NCBI GenBank assembly: GCA_030424595.1
Contig: JAUHWG010000024.1
Span: 62,001 to 126,000 of the forward strand
DNA length: 64,000 bases
Source of the DNA: Polyangia bacterium
GTDB taxonomy: Bacteria > Myxococcota_A > Polyangia > Nannocystales > Nannocystaceae
Reading direction: 5' to 3'
In this document: one piece after another, positions 1 through 9,054 of the stretch
Layout of the letters: the number at the start of each line of letters is the position of its first letter
Position numbering within the stretch: position 1 is the first letter of the stretch
The notes under the pieces: generated by a model
Seen by the model: the letters and a program-made list of their open reading frames with translations, nothing else
What the model was told of the DNA's origin: nothing
Databases searched by the model: none
Program-made: the position numbers and the translations under genes

Positions 1-463
1 CGGTCCCCCGCTCCATCGTCGGCGTCCGCCGGATCGCGTTCTCCAGATCGCCGTCGAACTCGATCTCCCAGGCCTCGCCGACCTTGGGCCGCGAGCGGAT
101 CACGATCCGCGTCGGCTCGTAGCGGAGGATCGACCAAAAGCCGACGCCAAAGCGGCCGACCTGATCGCGGCGGGACTCCTTGCTCGAGGCGTAGAGGGCG
201 AAGAGGTAGGAGCGAGCGTGCTCAAAGCTCATCCCCTCGCCGTCGTCGCGGCAGCGGAGCACCGTCGAGTCGGCGTTGTCCTCGGCCTCGAAGGTCACCC
301 GCGTCGCGCCGGCGTCGCGGGCGTTTTGCAGGAGCTCGCGGATGAAGATCCACGCGTCCGGGCCGTAGCGATCGGCCTCGACCTGGGCCCGCGCTCGAAA
401 GCCCTCGCCGCGCGGGGCGGGGGATCCCGCCGCAGGGCGCTCGCTCTCGCCGGGTCGACGCAC
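1..463 (-). CDS. Hsp90/histidine-kinase-type ATPase, C-terminus cut off by window edge
   Basis: This is the first 154 codons of a gene that runs off the left edge. Reading leftward from a GTG at 463, the only start codon after an in-frame stop at 566-568, it shows the three GHKL ATP-binding boxes in order: an N box (FIRELLQNARDAG), a G1 box (CRDDGEGM) and a G2 box (GRFGVGFWS). That order and spacing fit the Hsp90/HtpG and MutL-like class of ATPases rather than a two-component kinase, since no histidine phosphoacceptor region comes before it. About 30 residues rich in Pro/Gly/Glu precede the domain. The downstream partner domain is outside the window, so the function is open: chaperone-like ATPase, DNA-repair ATPase or conflict-system ATPase. 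A second GHKL ATPase of the same general class lies at 24359-26317. Confidence 0.8.
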   Translation of the reverse strand, partial: MRRPGESERPAAGSPAPRGEGFRARAQVEADRYGPDAWIFIRELLQNARDAGATRVTFEAEDNADSTVLRCRDDGEGMSFEHARSYLFALYASSKESRRDQVGRFGVGFWSILRYEPTRIVIRSRPKVGEAWEIEFDGDLENAIRRTPTMERGT

Positions 464-591
464 TGCGCAAGTGTAGCGGGGGCTGCCGACCTCGGCACCG
501 AGAGATCGAAGCGCAGGGTGACCGAGGCCGCTCGGGAGAGGCCGCGCGGGAGAACGCGCGGCCGCTCAGCGGCTCCTGGGAGGGGTTCCGC

Positions 592-1455
592 CTAGAAGCG
601 ACCGCTCAGGACGAAGCCCGCGCCCCTGCCCGAAGCGTAGGGCGAGAAACGCGAGCGACGCGAAGCGACGTCGGCCTTCCGACCCTTCTTCTTGCCGGCC
701 TTCACGGCGATCGCCGTGATCACGCCGATCGTCGCCGCGCCAGCGACGACAAAGCCGATATCCGCGATCAGGGCGGAGGTCTTGCGGGAGTCGAGCGCGT
801 CCTGACTCGCGGCCGAGCAGAGAAACTCCGATCCCAGGTCGACACAGCCGTCGAGGGCGGTCTTTCGCTCGTTGTTGGCCTTCACGCCGAAGCCGACGCC
901 GATCCCGAGGCCGAGGACAGCGACCCCGGTGAGGGCCATCGCCGCCGGTCCGTAGAGGCGATCAGGCTTGTCCGGCTCGGCCGGCGTCGGCTCGACCGGC
1001 GGCGGCGTATTCTCGGTGCCCGGATCCGGCGTGTCGCTGGGCTCGTCCGGGTTCGCGGCTTCCTCTTCGCGCTGCTTGCGGAGGCGCTCGTCGAGCGCTG
1101 AGATCCGCCGGGCGAGGATGTCCCGCTCCCCCTCGGGGGCGAAGGCCCGGTACTGATCGAGGTAGCGGCGAGCCTCGGAGAAGTTCCCGAGACGCTCGTA
1201 GCAGTTGCCGATGTTGTAGAGGAAGGCCGGCTCCTCGGTGAGATCGTAGCCCTCCTGGAACGCCAGGATCGCCGCCTCGTAGGAGCCCTCGTTGTAGAGG
1301 TTCGCGCCGTTCTCGAGGAGCTCCTTGGCCCGCTCGATCTTCGGATCTGCGGCCTCTGCGGCCTCTCCCTCGGCCGCGGGTGCGGCGTAGGCGGCTTGCG
1401 GACCCGCCACAAATCCAGCCGACAGAGCCACGACTAGAGTCACTCGACCGATCAT
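592..1455 (-). CDS. TPR-repeat protein with signal peptide and C-terminal membrane segments
   Basis: The 287-residue product begins with a plausible Sec signal (hydrophobic run LVVALSAGFVAG, then AYA-A). Two tetratricopeptide-like helical pairs follow at about residues 40-110, including EGSYEAAILAFQEGY and AFLYNIGNCYERLGNFSEA. A charged helix and a Pro/Glu/Asp-rich linker (about 135-170) lead to two hydrophobic segments, YGPAAMALTGVAVLGLGIG and one near residues 222-247, and a very basic C-terminus. The ATG at 1455 was chosen over an upstream start at 1572 because GAGGAA lies just before it and the signal peptide then sits at the N-terminus. Such TPR envelope proteins are common in myxobacteria and usually act as assembly scaffolds. 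No specific partner can be named. It is followed by the truncated ATPase on the same strand. Confidence 0.75.
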   Translation of the reverse strand: MIGRVTLVVALSAGFVAGPQAAYAAPAAEGEAAEAADPKIERAKELLENGANLYNEGSYEAAILAFQEGYDLTEEPAFLYNIGNCYERLGNFSEARRYLDQYRAFAPEGERDILARRISALDERLRKQREEEAANPDEPSDTPDPGTENTPPPVEPTPAEPDKPDRLYGPAAMALTGVAVLGLGIGVGFGVKANNERKTALDGCVDLGSEFLCSAASQDALDSRKTSALIADIGFVVAGAATIGVITAIAVKAGKKKGRKADVASRRSRFSPYASGRGAGFVLSGRF

Positions 1456-1613
1456 GTGTTCCTCGCTCACGCCCGCACTCTCTGCCCCTCCTGGAATCTT
1501 TGAGGGGCCCGTGAGACTGCGAATTTCGACGTTGGCCGAGTATAGGGGGCGGCTGTGAGGCTTGGCAACCACAGGTGGAGGGTCAAAAGCGACCCGCCGA
1601 GGTCCTCACGACC

Positions 1614-1647
1614 GGCCGAGGCGAGCTCGGCCGAGGCGAGCTCGGCC
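1614..1647 (-). terminator. Overlapping GC-rich hairpins after the ABC transporter gene
   Basis: GGCCGAG-GCGAG-CTCGGCC occurs twice, overlapping by four bases, 38 bases past the transporter stop codon. Each copy forms a 7-bp stem with a 5-base loop. There is no T tract, so factor-independent termination is only plausible. It could equally be a small GC-rich direct repeat. Confidence 0.35.
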
Positions 1648-1685
1648 CGGAGCCAAAGCCGCCCAGGACCTCGCGCGAGTCTCCT

Positions 1686-3878
1686 CTACTCCTCGCGCAG
1701 GGGCGGCACCACGGTGCTCCGGGTGATCCGATCGCTGGCGACGGCGTCGATCTGCTTGCGCAGATGCCGGTGCTTTTCCACCAGGTCGAGGAACTGCGCC
1801 CGTTGGAGGGTCAGGAAGATACAGGGGGTCAAGGTGCGGATCGTCGCCGTCCGCGGCATGTCCTTGATCAGGGCGATCTCGCCGAAGTGATCGCCGTCCT
1901 GGAGCACGTTCAGGTGACGCTCGCCGAGCACCGGATCGGACTTGGTCACCGCGACCTTGCCGCGGGCGACGATGTAGAACTTGTCGACGGCGACGTCGCC
2001 CTCGCGGAAGACCACGCGGGACTCCTCCAGGCGCTCGGAGACGAAGAGGCCGCAGAGATCCTCGAGCGCCCGGTCGCCGATCTTGGCGAGGATCGGGATC
2101 CGCTTGAGGTGCTTGACCGTGACGTCGGCCCGCGCCCCGTCGCCGCTGACCTGGAGGCCCTCCTGCTTGTCCCAGAGGCGGCGGTAGACCCCGCGGTCCT
2201 TGGAGACCAGCGAGGTGTGATCGCCGAACTCGACCAGCTTGCCGTGGTCGAAGACGAAGATCTGATCGCAGTGGGTCGCGGAGGAGAGACGGTGGGTCAC
2301 CGAGACCACCGTCCGATCCTCGCCGATCCGCTCGATCGTCTCGTTGATCGCCGACTCGGTCGCGGGATCGAGGGCCGAGGTCGCCTCGTCGAGGATCAGG
2401 ATCCCGGGGTCGCGGACCAGCGCCCTCGCGATCGCGACCCGCTGGCGCTGACCGCCCGAGAGGTTGCCGCCGCGCTCGCCGACGATCGTGTCGTAGCCGT
2501 CGGGCAGGCGCATGATCAGCTCGTGGATCTCGGCCGCCCTCGCGGCCGCCTCGATCGCCGCGTCATCGGCCTGCGGCGCGCCCATCCGGATGTTGTCGCG
2601 GATCGTCGTGTTGAAGAGGAAGCTCTCCTGGAAGACCACGCCCATCTGCGCGCGGAGGGAGTCCTGCGAGAACTCGCGGATGTCGTCGCCGTCGAAGGTC
2701 ACCCGCCCTTCGCCCGCGTCGTAGAAGCGGGCGAGGAGCGAGAGCACGGTGCTCTTGCCGGAGCCCGAGCCGCCGACGAGGGCGACGTTGTCACCGCGGC
2801 GGATCGTCAGCGAGATCCCCTCGAGGTTGTTGCGCTCGCCGGTGTAGGAGAAGCTGACGTCCTCGAGGCGGAGCCCCTCGGTCAGGGGCGAGGCCGGCCG
2901 CGGACGCTCGGCGTCGGCGACCTGCGCCGGCTCGCGGAGGAGCTCGGCGATCCGCTCGACCCCGCCGGAGGCCTGGAGGAGCGCCGGCATCACCCGGGTC
3001 AGGGAGGTCACCGCCGACGAGAGCGAGAAGGTCAGGGCGTTGAACGAGACCAGCGTGCCGATCGTCATCGTCCCGTGAAACGCCTTGTAGGCCCCCACGC
3101 CGGTGACCGCGAGCTGGATCAGGAGGAACGAGATGTTCGGGCTGCGCTCGACCAGATAGGCGTAGATGTTGAAGCGAAAGCCGGTGCGGTAGACGACGTC
3201 GAGCTGGCGACGAAAGCCGGTGATCTGGGTCTGGGCGAGGCCGAAGGCGCGGACGACCGGCTGGGCGCTGACGTTCTCCTGGACCATCGACGCCGCCTTC
3301 GCCTCCTCGTCCCGGACGGCGTAGGAGTAGGCCTCCGCCTGCGGGCCGAGCACCCGCGGGCCGATCAGCAGCAGCGGCAGGCCGGCGAGGGTGATCAGCG
3401 CCAGCTCCCAGTTGAGATAGAAGAGGAGCCCGGCGTAGAAGAGGATCCCGAGGATCCCGAGGATCGTGTCGGGGACCGCCATCACCACCGCGTTTTGCAC
3501 GGCGGCGAGGTCCGAGCTGAAGCGGGCCATGATGTCGCCCACCTGGGTCCGCGCGTAGAAGCCGGCGCTCAGGCGCTGGAGGTGCTCGAACATCGCGTAG
3601 CGCAGATCGTTGAGCACCGCGGTCCCGAGGCGGGCGTAGAGGAAGTCCCGGCCGACCGCGACGATCCCCGCGACGACGGTCGCGACCCCCAGGACGATCA
3701 GCAGCGTCCACAGCATCTCCACGTCCTTCGGCTTGATCGCGTCGTCGATCAGCGCCTGCAGGCTCATCGGCAGCAGCGCCGTGAAGGCGAGGTCGACCAG
3801 CAGGCCGCCGAGGAGCAGGACGACCTGCACCTTGTAGGGCCGGAGGTAATTGAGGAGGTGCTTGAAGACGCTGAACAT
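1686..3878 (-). CDS. ABC exporter (membrane domain + ATPase) with C-terminal cyclic-nucleotide-binding domain
   Basis: This is a half-transporter of about 730 residues in the MsbA/MDR exporter family. Six membrane helices occupy about residues 15-310, starting at LLGGLLVDLAFTALLPMSL. The nucleotide-binding domain has Walker A GGSGSGKST near 368, signature LSGGQRQRVAIARAL near 472 and Walker B ILILDEATSALD near 495, so it should be catalytically complete and work as a homodimer. After the ATPase, residues about 590-693 form a cNMP-binding fold with the phosphate-binding cassette GEIALIKDMPRTAT. This suggests allosteric control by a cyclic nucleotide, although similar cassettes often bind nothing. 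An upstream TTG at 3905 is possible; the ATG at 3878 is preferred because it starts just before the conserved elbow helix. The substrate, perhaps a lipid, peptide or metabolite, is unknown. Confidence 0.9.
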   Translation of the reverse strand: MFSVFKHLLNYLRPYKVQVVLLLGGLLVDLAFTALLPMSLQALIDDAIKPKDVEMLWTLLIVLGVATVVAGIVAVGRDFLYARLGTAVLNDLRYAMFEHLQRLSAGFYARTQVGDIMARFSSDLAAVQNAVVMAVPDTILGILGILFYAGLLFYLNWELALITLAGLPLLLIGPRVLGPQAEAYSYAVRDEEAKAASMVQENVSAQPVVRAFGLAQTQITGFRRQLDVVYRTGFRFNIYAYLVERSPNISFLLIQLAVTGVGAYKAFHGTMTIGTLVSFNALTFSLSSAVTSLTRVMPALLQASGGVERIAELLREPAQVADAERPRPASPLTEGLRLEDVSFSYTGERNNLEGISLTIRRGDNVALVGGSGSGKSTVLSLLARFYDAGEGRVTFDGDDIREFSQDSLRAQMGVVFQESFLFNTTIRDNIRMGAPQADDAAIEAAARAAEIHELIMRLPDGYDTIVGERGGNLSGGQRQRVAIARALVRDPGILILDEATSALDPATESAINETIERIGEDRTVVSVTHRLSSATHCDQIFVFDHGKLVEFGDHTSLVSKDRGVYRRLWDKQEGLQVSGDGARADVTVKHLKRIPILAKIGDRALEDLCGLFVSERLEESRVVFREGDVAVDKFYIVARGKVAVTKSDPVLGERHLNVLQDGDHFGEIALIKDMPRTATIRTLTPCIFLTLQRAQFLDLVEKHRHLRKQIDAVASDRITRSTVVPPLREE

Positions 3879-4086
3879 CAGCGGAGTCCGGGCGCGCTCG
3901 CCCAAAGGCTCGTCGGCCGACCGCCGGAGCGGCTCTTGACCAGGTCGATGGTGGCACAGGCCGAGGGGCGCCGTCTGCCGCGACGGCGCGCCTTCCTGGG
4001 CCGCGCGGATTCGCGGCCGCGAAGAGAGGCGGAATCGCGCCCGTCACGGGCCCGCCCGCGAGCGCGAGAGGCGAGACCAGCCGGGG

Positions 4087-4902
4087 CTAGAAGCCCAGGA
4101 TCTTCGCGATCACCTTCTCTTGCAGCTCAAAGGGGAGCAGTCGCCCCATCCACACGCGAGCGCGCACCTTGGGCCCGAGCGGGTAGCGCAGGCGCGGCTT
4201 CGGATCGCTGAGGATCCGGACGGTGAGGTCCGCGACCTCCTGCGGATCGCCCATCTCCACCCCCGCGAACATCGACTCCATCCGCTCCCCCATCGCCGCG
4301 TACTCGCCGGGCGCCGCAGCGGCCTCGGCGACCCGCCGGTTGCGGCCGAAGATGTCGGTCTTGTAGGGGCCCGGCTCGACCAGCGAGACGCGGACGCCGA
4401 AGGGTCGCATCTCGTGGCGGAGCGCCTCGCTCATCCCCTCGAGGGCGTGCTTCGACGCCGCGTAGCCGCCGAGCCCGGGCATCGCCGAGCGCCCCGCCAT
4501 CGACGAGATGTTGACGATCACGCCGCTGCGTTGGGCCCGCATGTGGGGGAGGCAGAGCTGCATCAGCGCCAGCGCGGCGAAGACGTTGACCTCGAAGACC
4601 CGCCGCAGCTCATCGTCGCCGAGCTGCTCGATAAACCCGCCGAGGGCGATCCCGGCGTTGTTGACGAGGCCGTCGATCCGGCCGTGCTTTTCGAGGATCA
4701 TCGCGATCGCCGACGCCCGCTGCTCGGCGTCGAGGACGTCGAGCTGGATCGGCGTGACGTCGAGCCCCGAGGCCGCGCGCTCGAGCTCTCCGCGGGTCTC
4801 GAGGTCGCGCAGCCCGGCGTAGACCGTGTGCCCTGCGCGGGCCGCCGCGACGGCGATCAAGAGGCCAAAGCCGGAGCGACATCCTGTGACGAGTACGATC
4901 AT
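4087..4902 (-). CDS. Classical short-chain dehydrogenase/reductase
   Basis: The 271-residue protein has the full set of classical SDR motifs: TGCRSGFG for NAD(P) binding at the N-terminus, LVNNAGIALGG after strand 4, a Ser in VNISSMAGRSA and the catalytic YAASK. The Arg in the cofactor loop and overall resemblance to retinol/17-beta-hydroxysteroid-like SDRs suggest NADP(H) use on a hydrophobic alcohol or ketone, but the substrate is not predictable. A GTG at 4920 is in frame. The ATG at 4902 puts the first beta strand (MIVLVTG) directly at the N-terminus as usual for the family. It lies between the FKBP gene and the ABC exporter on the same strand, with gaps of 87 and about 210 bases, so an operon is possible but unproven. 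Confidence 0.85.
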   Translation of the reverse strand: MIVLVTGCRSGFGLLIAVAAARAGHTVYAGLRDLETRGELERAASGLDVTPIQLDVLDAEQRASAIAMILEKHGRIDGLVNNAGIALGGFIEQLGDDELRRVFEVNVFAALALMQLCLPHMRAQRSGVIVNISSMAGRSAMPGLGGYAASKHALEGMSEALRHEMRPFGVRVSLVEPGPYKTDIFGRNRRVAEAAAAPGEYAAMGERMESMFAGVEMGDPQEVADLTVRILSDPKPRLRYPLGPKVRARVWMGRLLPFELQEKVIAKILGF

Positions 4903-4989
4903 CGGCGGCGTGCATAGCACGGCCGCCCGCCTCGCCTCTACGCCGGCCGCACCGCGAGGGCCCGCGAGGGCCTCGCCGCGACCGACGGG

Positions 4990-5376
4990 CTAGAGGATCT
5001 CGAGGAGCTCGACGTCGAAGACGAGGTCGGCGTTGCCCGGGATCACCGGCGGCATCCCGCGACGGCCGTAGCCGAGGTCCGGCGGGATCAGGAGCGTCCG
5101 CTTCTCGCCGACCTTCATCAGGCCGACCCCCTCGGTCCAGCCCGCGATCACCCGCGAGAGGGGGAAGGTCGCCGGCGCGCCGCGATCGACGGAGGAGTCG
5201 AACTTCTTCCCGTCGAGGAGCCAGCCCGTGTAGTGGACCTTGACGGTGTCGCTCGGACGGGGAGTGGGGCCCGATCCCTCGGTGCGGATGAAGAACCCGA
5301 GGCCGCTCGCGGTCTTGGTCACCTTCTTGCCGGTCTCTGCCTCAAGCTCCGCGATCTTCGCGTTGATGTCGTTCAT
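4990..5376 (-). CDS. FKBP-type peptidyl-prolyl cis-trans isomerase
   Basis: The 128-residue protein is a single FKBP domain after a 25-residue charged helix (INAKIAELEAETGKK). Family hallmarks are VKVHYTGWLLDGKKFDSS, the hinge RVIAGWTEGVGLMKVGEK, LIPPDLGYG and the final strand LVFDVELLEI. The active-site aromatic residues, including the Trp of IAGW and the Tyr of LGYG, are present, so isomerase activity is expected. There is no signal peptide, which suggests a cytosolic folding catalyst. The start is an ATG at 5376 and the length matches small soluble FKBPs. Confidence 0.92.
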   Translation of the reverse strand: MNDINAKIAELEAETGKKVTKTASGLGFFIRTEGSGPTPRPSDTVKVHYTGWLLDGKKFDSSVDRGAPATFPLSRVIAGWTEGVGLMKVGEKRTLLIPPDLGYGRRGMPPVIPGNADLVFDVELLEIL

Positions 5377-5936
5377 CGGGGGATGCTCGCCGCTCGATCC
5401 GCTGGCGTCAAGGCGCCGCCCAGAGCCCTCGGAGAAGGGGCCGTGAAGGCCCTTTGCCGAGCGCCGGCGAGGTATCCGTCGATGTTCTCCTCGGCATCGC
5501 CCCCGCCTACGCGCTGCCCTACCTCGACCCCTCGATCAGCGCTCGACCGAGGCCCTTCGTCGCGAAGCTCGTCCCCCCAACTCCTCGGCCACGGCGGCCG
5601 CACGATCCTCTCGAGCCCGGTACGAGCCTCTCAAGGTCTCCTGACGGCGAGGGCTCGGCCCCAGGCTCACGTCCTCATCGCGACCGCCGGCGGCCCACCG
5701 AACGCGGAGACGACCGTGCACGTCGGCGACCTCGCGACGACACAGACATGTCCCAATGAGCAGACATAAAGCACACCCACATCGACGGGAAGCGCGGGCT
5801 CTAGACCCCAGCGAGGGACGCTCCCGATCGCGGCGCGGTCGAGACCGCGCGCCGCCTCTGCACATCCTCTGCGAACACTCGCCGATGCGCGGAGGTGCCC
5901 GCCAATTCGCCATCTCCGCTGTGATATGGCGACTCC
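5377..5936. other. Gene-free stretch between FKBP and lipoprotein genes
   Basis: This 560-base region separates two divergently read genes and presumably carries both promoters. Several short overlapping reading frames exist on both strands, but they have Arg/Pro/Ser-rich shadow compositions and no recognisable domain. One, on the plus strand from about 5454, has a more protein-like first 40 residues (VDVLLGIAPAYALPYLDPS) before degenerating. It may be decayed coding sequence or chance. No clear hairpin or repeat was found. Confidence 0.4.
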
Positions 5937-7811
5937 ATGGATTGGCAACCTTGTTCGTATCGCCCCCCTCGCTCGGCGCGGCTCTCGGCGCTCGCCCTCC
6001 TCCCTGTCCTCTTCCCCGCCCTCGCCCTCTTCGGCTGCAACGGCGACGACGGTGAGAGCGCCGGCTCGACCTCGGGGGTCACGGCGCCGACGACCGGGTT
6101 CACCAGCACCGAGTCGGGCTCGACGGGCGACACCGACACGACGGTCAGCGGCGGCGAGAGCGAGAGCAACAGCGACGCGACCACCGATCCGACGACCACC
6201 GACGGGACCGAGTCCGACAGCGACTCGACGACCACCGGGGGGACCTGCGAGGCCGGCGAGATCACCTGCGACGGCTCGACCGCCCAGGTCTGCGACGGCG
6301 AGGGCGGGATCACCAGCGAGGAGGCCTGCGACAGCGCCTGCGCCCCCGGCCTCGGCTGCGTCGAGTGCGTCCCCGGCAGCGGCCAATGCGACGGCGAGGT
6401 CTCCCAGGTCTGCAACGACGACGGCAGCGCCTACGTCGACGCCCAGCTCTGCGATCCCCTCCAGGGGCTCGCCTGCGACGACGGCGGCTCGGGGCTCTGC
6501 CTCGGCTCCTGCGCCGTCCTCGGCAGCGCCAGCTACATCGGCTGCGACTACTACCCGGTGGTCACGCCCCAGCTCGACAACTTCATCGACGACAACCCCT
6601 ACGCCGTCGCCGTCGCCAACACGGCGGACCAGACCGCGACCGTCACCGTCACCCGCGGCGACGAGGAGCTGATGATGGTCGACGTCGCCGCCAACAGCGT
6701 CGAGCTCCTCACCCTCCCCTGGGTCGACGACCTCGTCCTCGGCAACGGCCCGTCGACGGTCGCGATCGAGGGCGCCTACCGCCTGCGCTCGACCCAGCCG
6801 GTCACCGTCTACCAGTACAACCCCCTCGAGGCCGACATCACCAACGACGCCTCGTTGATGCTACCCGTCAACACCTGGACGGGCTCGTACGTGGTCGTCG
6901 CCTGGCCCTTCCTCAAGTCCCTCGGCAACGCCGGCTTCTTCTCGGTGACCGCGAGCGAGGACGGGACGACGGTCTCGGTGACCCCGCCCGGCGGCGGCAC
7001 CCCGACCCAGGCAGGCGGCGGGATCAACGGCCAGGGCGCGGGCGAGGTCAGCCTCGACGCCGGCGACGTTCTCCAGGTCTTCGTCGCCGCCGACGGCGAC
7101 CCCACCGGCACCCAGGTCAGCGCCGACAAGCCGGTCCAGGTGATGGCCGGCCACGAGTGCACGCAGGTGCCGACCGGCACCAACGCCTGCGATCACCTCG
7201 AGGAGAGCATGTTCCCGGTGGAGACGCTGGCCAAGGAGTACATCGTCGCGCCACCGGTCCAGGTCCCCGACGACACCAAGGAGAAGGCCGTCATCGTCCG
7301 GATCGTCGCCTCCGCCGACAACACGACCCTGACCTTTGAGCCCGATCAGCCGGTCGCCAAGACCCTGGCCAAGGCCGGCGACTTCGTCGAGATCCCGCCG
7401 ACCACCGCGAAGTTCGTCGTCAGCGCCGACAAGAAGATCCTCGTCGCCGAGTACATGGTCGGCCAGGGCGGCGGTTTTGGCACCAGCGATCCGGCCATGC
7501 TCCTCGCGGTGCCGAGCGCCCAGTTCCGCAGCGACTACCTCTTCTTCGCCGAGACCGGCTGGAGCGCGAACTACGTCGACATCATCGCCCCCGACGGCGC
7601 CTCCGTCGACGTCGACGGCGCCAGCGTCGACGACTTCACAGCCATCGGCGCCTCCGGCTTCTCGATCGCCCACGTCAAGCTCAGCAACGCAGGCGACGGC
7701 GCCCACTCGGTAGGCGCCGACATGAAGGTCGGCATCTCGGTCTACGGCGTCCTCAACTTCGGCTCCTACTGGTACCCCGGCGGCCTCGACCTCGAGCTGA
7801 TCCCGCAGTAG
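5937..7811 (+). CDS. IgGFc-binding-like surface lipoprotein with Thr/Ser/Asp-rich stalk
   Basis: The 624-residue protein has a long n-region, a hydrophobic core and the lipobox LFGC, so it should be an outer-membrane lipoprotein. About 70 residues of Ser/Thr/Asp/Gly repeats form an extended stalk. A Cys-rich segment follows (for example CEAGEITCDGSTAQVC and the similar CVPGSGQCDGEVSQVC), which looks like two small disulfide repeats. The main body, from about residue 200, contains YQYNPLEADITNDASLMLP and DYLFFAETGWSANYVDI, the pattern I associate with the IgGFc_binding family, whose members occur in large numbers in myxobacteria and in animal FCGBP. The ligand is unknown; adhesion or predation-related binding is a guess. 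The ATG at 5937 has no strong ribosome site. Confidence 0.8.
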   Translation: MDWQPCSYRPPRSARLSALALLPVLFPALALFGCNGDDGESAGSTSGVTAPTTGFTSTESGSTGDTDTTVSGGESESNSDATTDPTTTDGTESDSDSTTTGGTCEAGEITCDGSTAQVCDGEGGITSEEACDSACAPGLGCVECVPGSGQCDGEVSQVCNDDGSAYVDAQLCDPLQGLACDDGGSGLCLGSCAVLGSASYIGCDYYPVVTPQLDNFIDDNPYAVAVANTADQTATVTVTRGDEELMMVDVAANSVELLTLPWVDDLVLGNGPSTVAIEGAYRLRSTQPVTVYQYNPLEADITNDASLMLPVNTWTGSYVVVAWPFLKSLGNAGFFSVTASEDGTTVSVTPPGGGTPTQAGGGINGQGAGEVSLDAGDVLQVFVAADGDPTGTQVSADKPVQVMAGHECTQVPTGTNACDHLEESMFPVETLAKEYIVAPPVQVPDDTKEKAVIVRIVASADNTTLTFEPDQPVAKTLAKAGDFVEIPPTTAKFVVSADKKILVAEYMVGQGGGFGTSDPAMLLAVPSAQFRSDYLFFAETGWSANYVDIIAPDGASVDVDGASVDDFTAIGASGFSIAHVKLSNAGDGAHSVGADMKVGISVYGVLNFGSYWYPGGLDLELIPQ

Positions 7812-8011
7812 CCGCCCGCCGTAGCGGACCGCGGTCACGCAGCGAGCTCGCGACCACGCTCGCAAACCGCGCTCACGAGCCCTCGACCGCCGAGCGCCTA
7901 CCCGCACGAACGCCGACGCGCTGAGGACCGTCGGCGGGGGCAGGACCGTCCACGACAACGCTGAGGAGACGGCCAGTCGTCGATCGCCTAGGCGAGGGCT
8001 GCGTGGCGGCC

Positions 8012-8953
8012 TCAGCCCTCGCCGCCTGCGCCGAAGAGCTGGGCGTCGCGGAGGCGCTCGAAGGCCTGCTGGACGACGCGCACGCGCGCCGAGTCGCGGC
8101 TGCGCTGGCCGGCGACCAGATAGACCGCCAGATCCTCCCCGACGATGTCCGGGAGGACATGCACGAGCCCGTCGCCGCTGCCGGCGAAGTCCCAGGGTGC
8201 GTAGGCGACCCCGAGGCCCTGCCGCGCGCCGCGGACCACGGTCTCGGCGTTGGTGATCGCCAGCAGCGGTCGCACCCGGATCACGCCGCCGCCGCGCAGC
8301 GCCCAGCGCGTCGGGCTCCGCGGCGGGATGTACCAGCCGAGGAGCTGGTGGTGTTGGAGGTCCTCCGGCGTCCGGATCGGCGGCCGCGCCTCGAGGTAGG
8401 CAGACGACGCCCGGCAGCCGACACGGATCGTCTCGAGGAGGCGCATGAACAGGTCGCCGTCCTCTGGCGGGTTGAGGGTGACGATCAGGTCGAAGTCGTC
8501 CTTGAGCGGATGGAGCCGACCCGCCGACTCAAAGACGTGGAACGAGGGGCCGCCCTCGGCGAGGACGAGCGGCCGAAGTGCCTCGAGGATCAGGTCCGGG
8601 GATGGCCCCGGGGGCATTCCGACCTTGATCACCCCGCCGAGCGCCTCGTCGGCGCTGCGCGTCTCGGCCACCGCCTCCTCGGCGTCGCGCAGGAGGGCGC
8701 GGCCGCGCGCCGCGAGGGCGCTCCCGGCCGCGGTCAGGCGCAGGTGCCGGGAGCTGCGCTCGACCAGGCGACAGTCGAGCGCGGACTCGAGCTGCCGGAG
8801 CTTGCGCCACGCGGTCGAGCGCGGCAGCCCGCAGGCCCGCGCCGCCGCCGACACCGAGCGCTCCCGGCCGATCGCGCAGAGCACCGCGACGGCCTCGAGA
8901 TCGAGCAACCCGCCGCCGTCCAGGGAGGGAACGTCGTCTCGCTTTTGGGACAC
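8012..8953 (-). CDS. LysR-family transcriptional regulator
   Basis: The 313-residue protein has an N-terminal winged helix-turn-helix (residues about 18-75, with SVSAAARACGLPRSTAWRKL as recognition region and LVERSSRHLRLTAAG as wing). A periplasmic-binding-like effector domain follows from about 95 (IKVGMPPGPSPD) to the end. The start is GTG at 8953 because no ATG is available. It is divergent from the cytochrome P450 gene with 101 bases between start codons, the usual arrangement for a LysR protein that controls its neighbour and itself. The effector may be the P450 substrate or product, but this is inference. Confidence 0.88.
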   Translation of the reverse strand: MSQKRDDVPSLDGGGLLDLEAVAVLCAIGRERSVSAAARACGLPRSTAWRKLRQLESALDCRLVERSSRHLRLTAAGSALAARGRALLRDAEEAVAETRSADEALGGVIKVGMPPGPSPDLILEALRPLVLAEGGPSFHVFESAGRLHPLKDDFDLIVTLNPPEDGDLFMRLLETIRVGCRASSAYLEARPPIRTPEDLQHHQLLGWYIPPRSPTRWALRGGGVIRVRPLLAITNAETVVRGARQGLGVAYAPWDFAGSGDGLVHVLPDIVGEDLAVYLVAGQRSRDSARVRVVQQAFERLRDAQLFGAGGEG

Positions 8954-8970
8954 ACTAACCCACTATCGAA

Positions 8971-9002
8971 ACACGCGTAGAGCCGTCAAGCAGCTAGCGT
9001 GT
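8971..9002. promoter_or_regulatory. Imperfect dyad in the LysR/P450 intergenic region
   Basis: ACACGCGTAG and CTAGCGTGT form an imperfect inverted repeat, with one base missing in the right arm and 13 bases between the arms. It sits midway between the divergent LysR and P450 starts, where a LysR recognition site would be expected. A usable ribosome site (GAGGATCACC) precedes the P450 ATG at 9055. Confidence 0.4.
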
Positions 9003-9054
9003 CGGCCTAGGGCGCCGAATTCACGGCCCCTCGACCCCTTCTGCGAGGATCACC

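Noticed and set aside
1575..4211. Long plus-strand open frames opposite the ABC, kinase and HEAT genes
   Set aside because: They are antisense shadows of GC-rich genes: their products are runs of Arg, Asp, Glu and Ala without domains, while the other strand has complete conserved motifs.
5454..5759. Small gene between FKBP and the surface lipoprotein
   Set aside because: The first 40 residues look protein-like, but the rest is Arg/Pro-rich and there is no ribosome site or recognisable domain.
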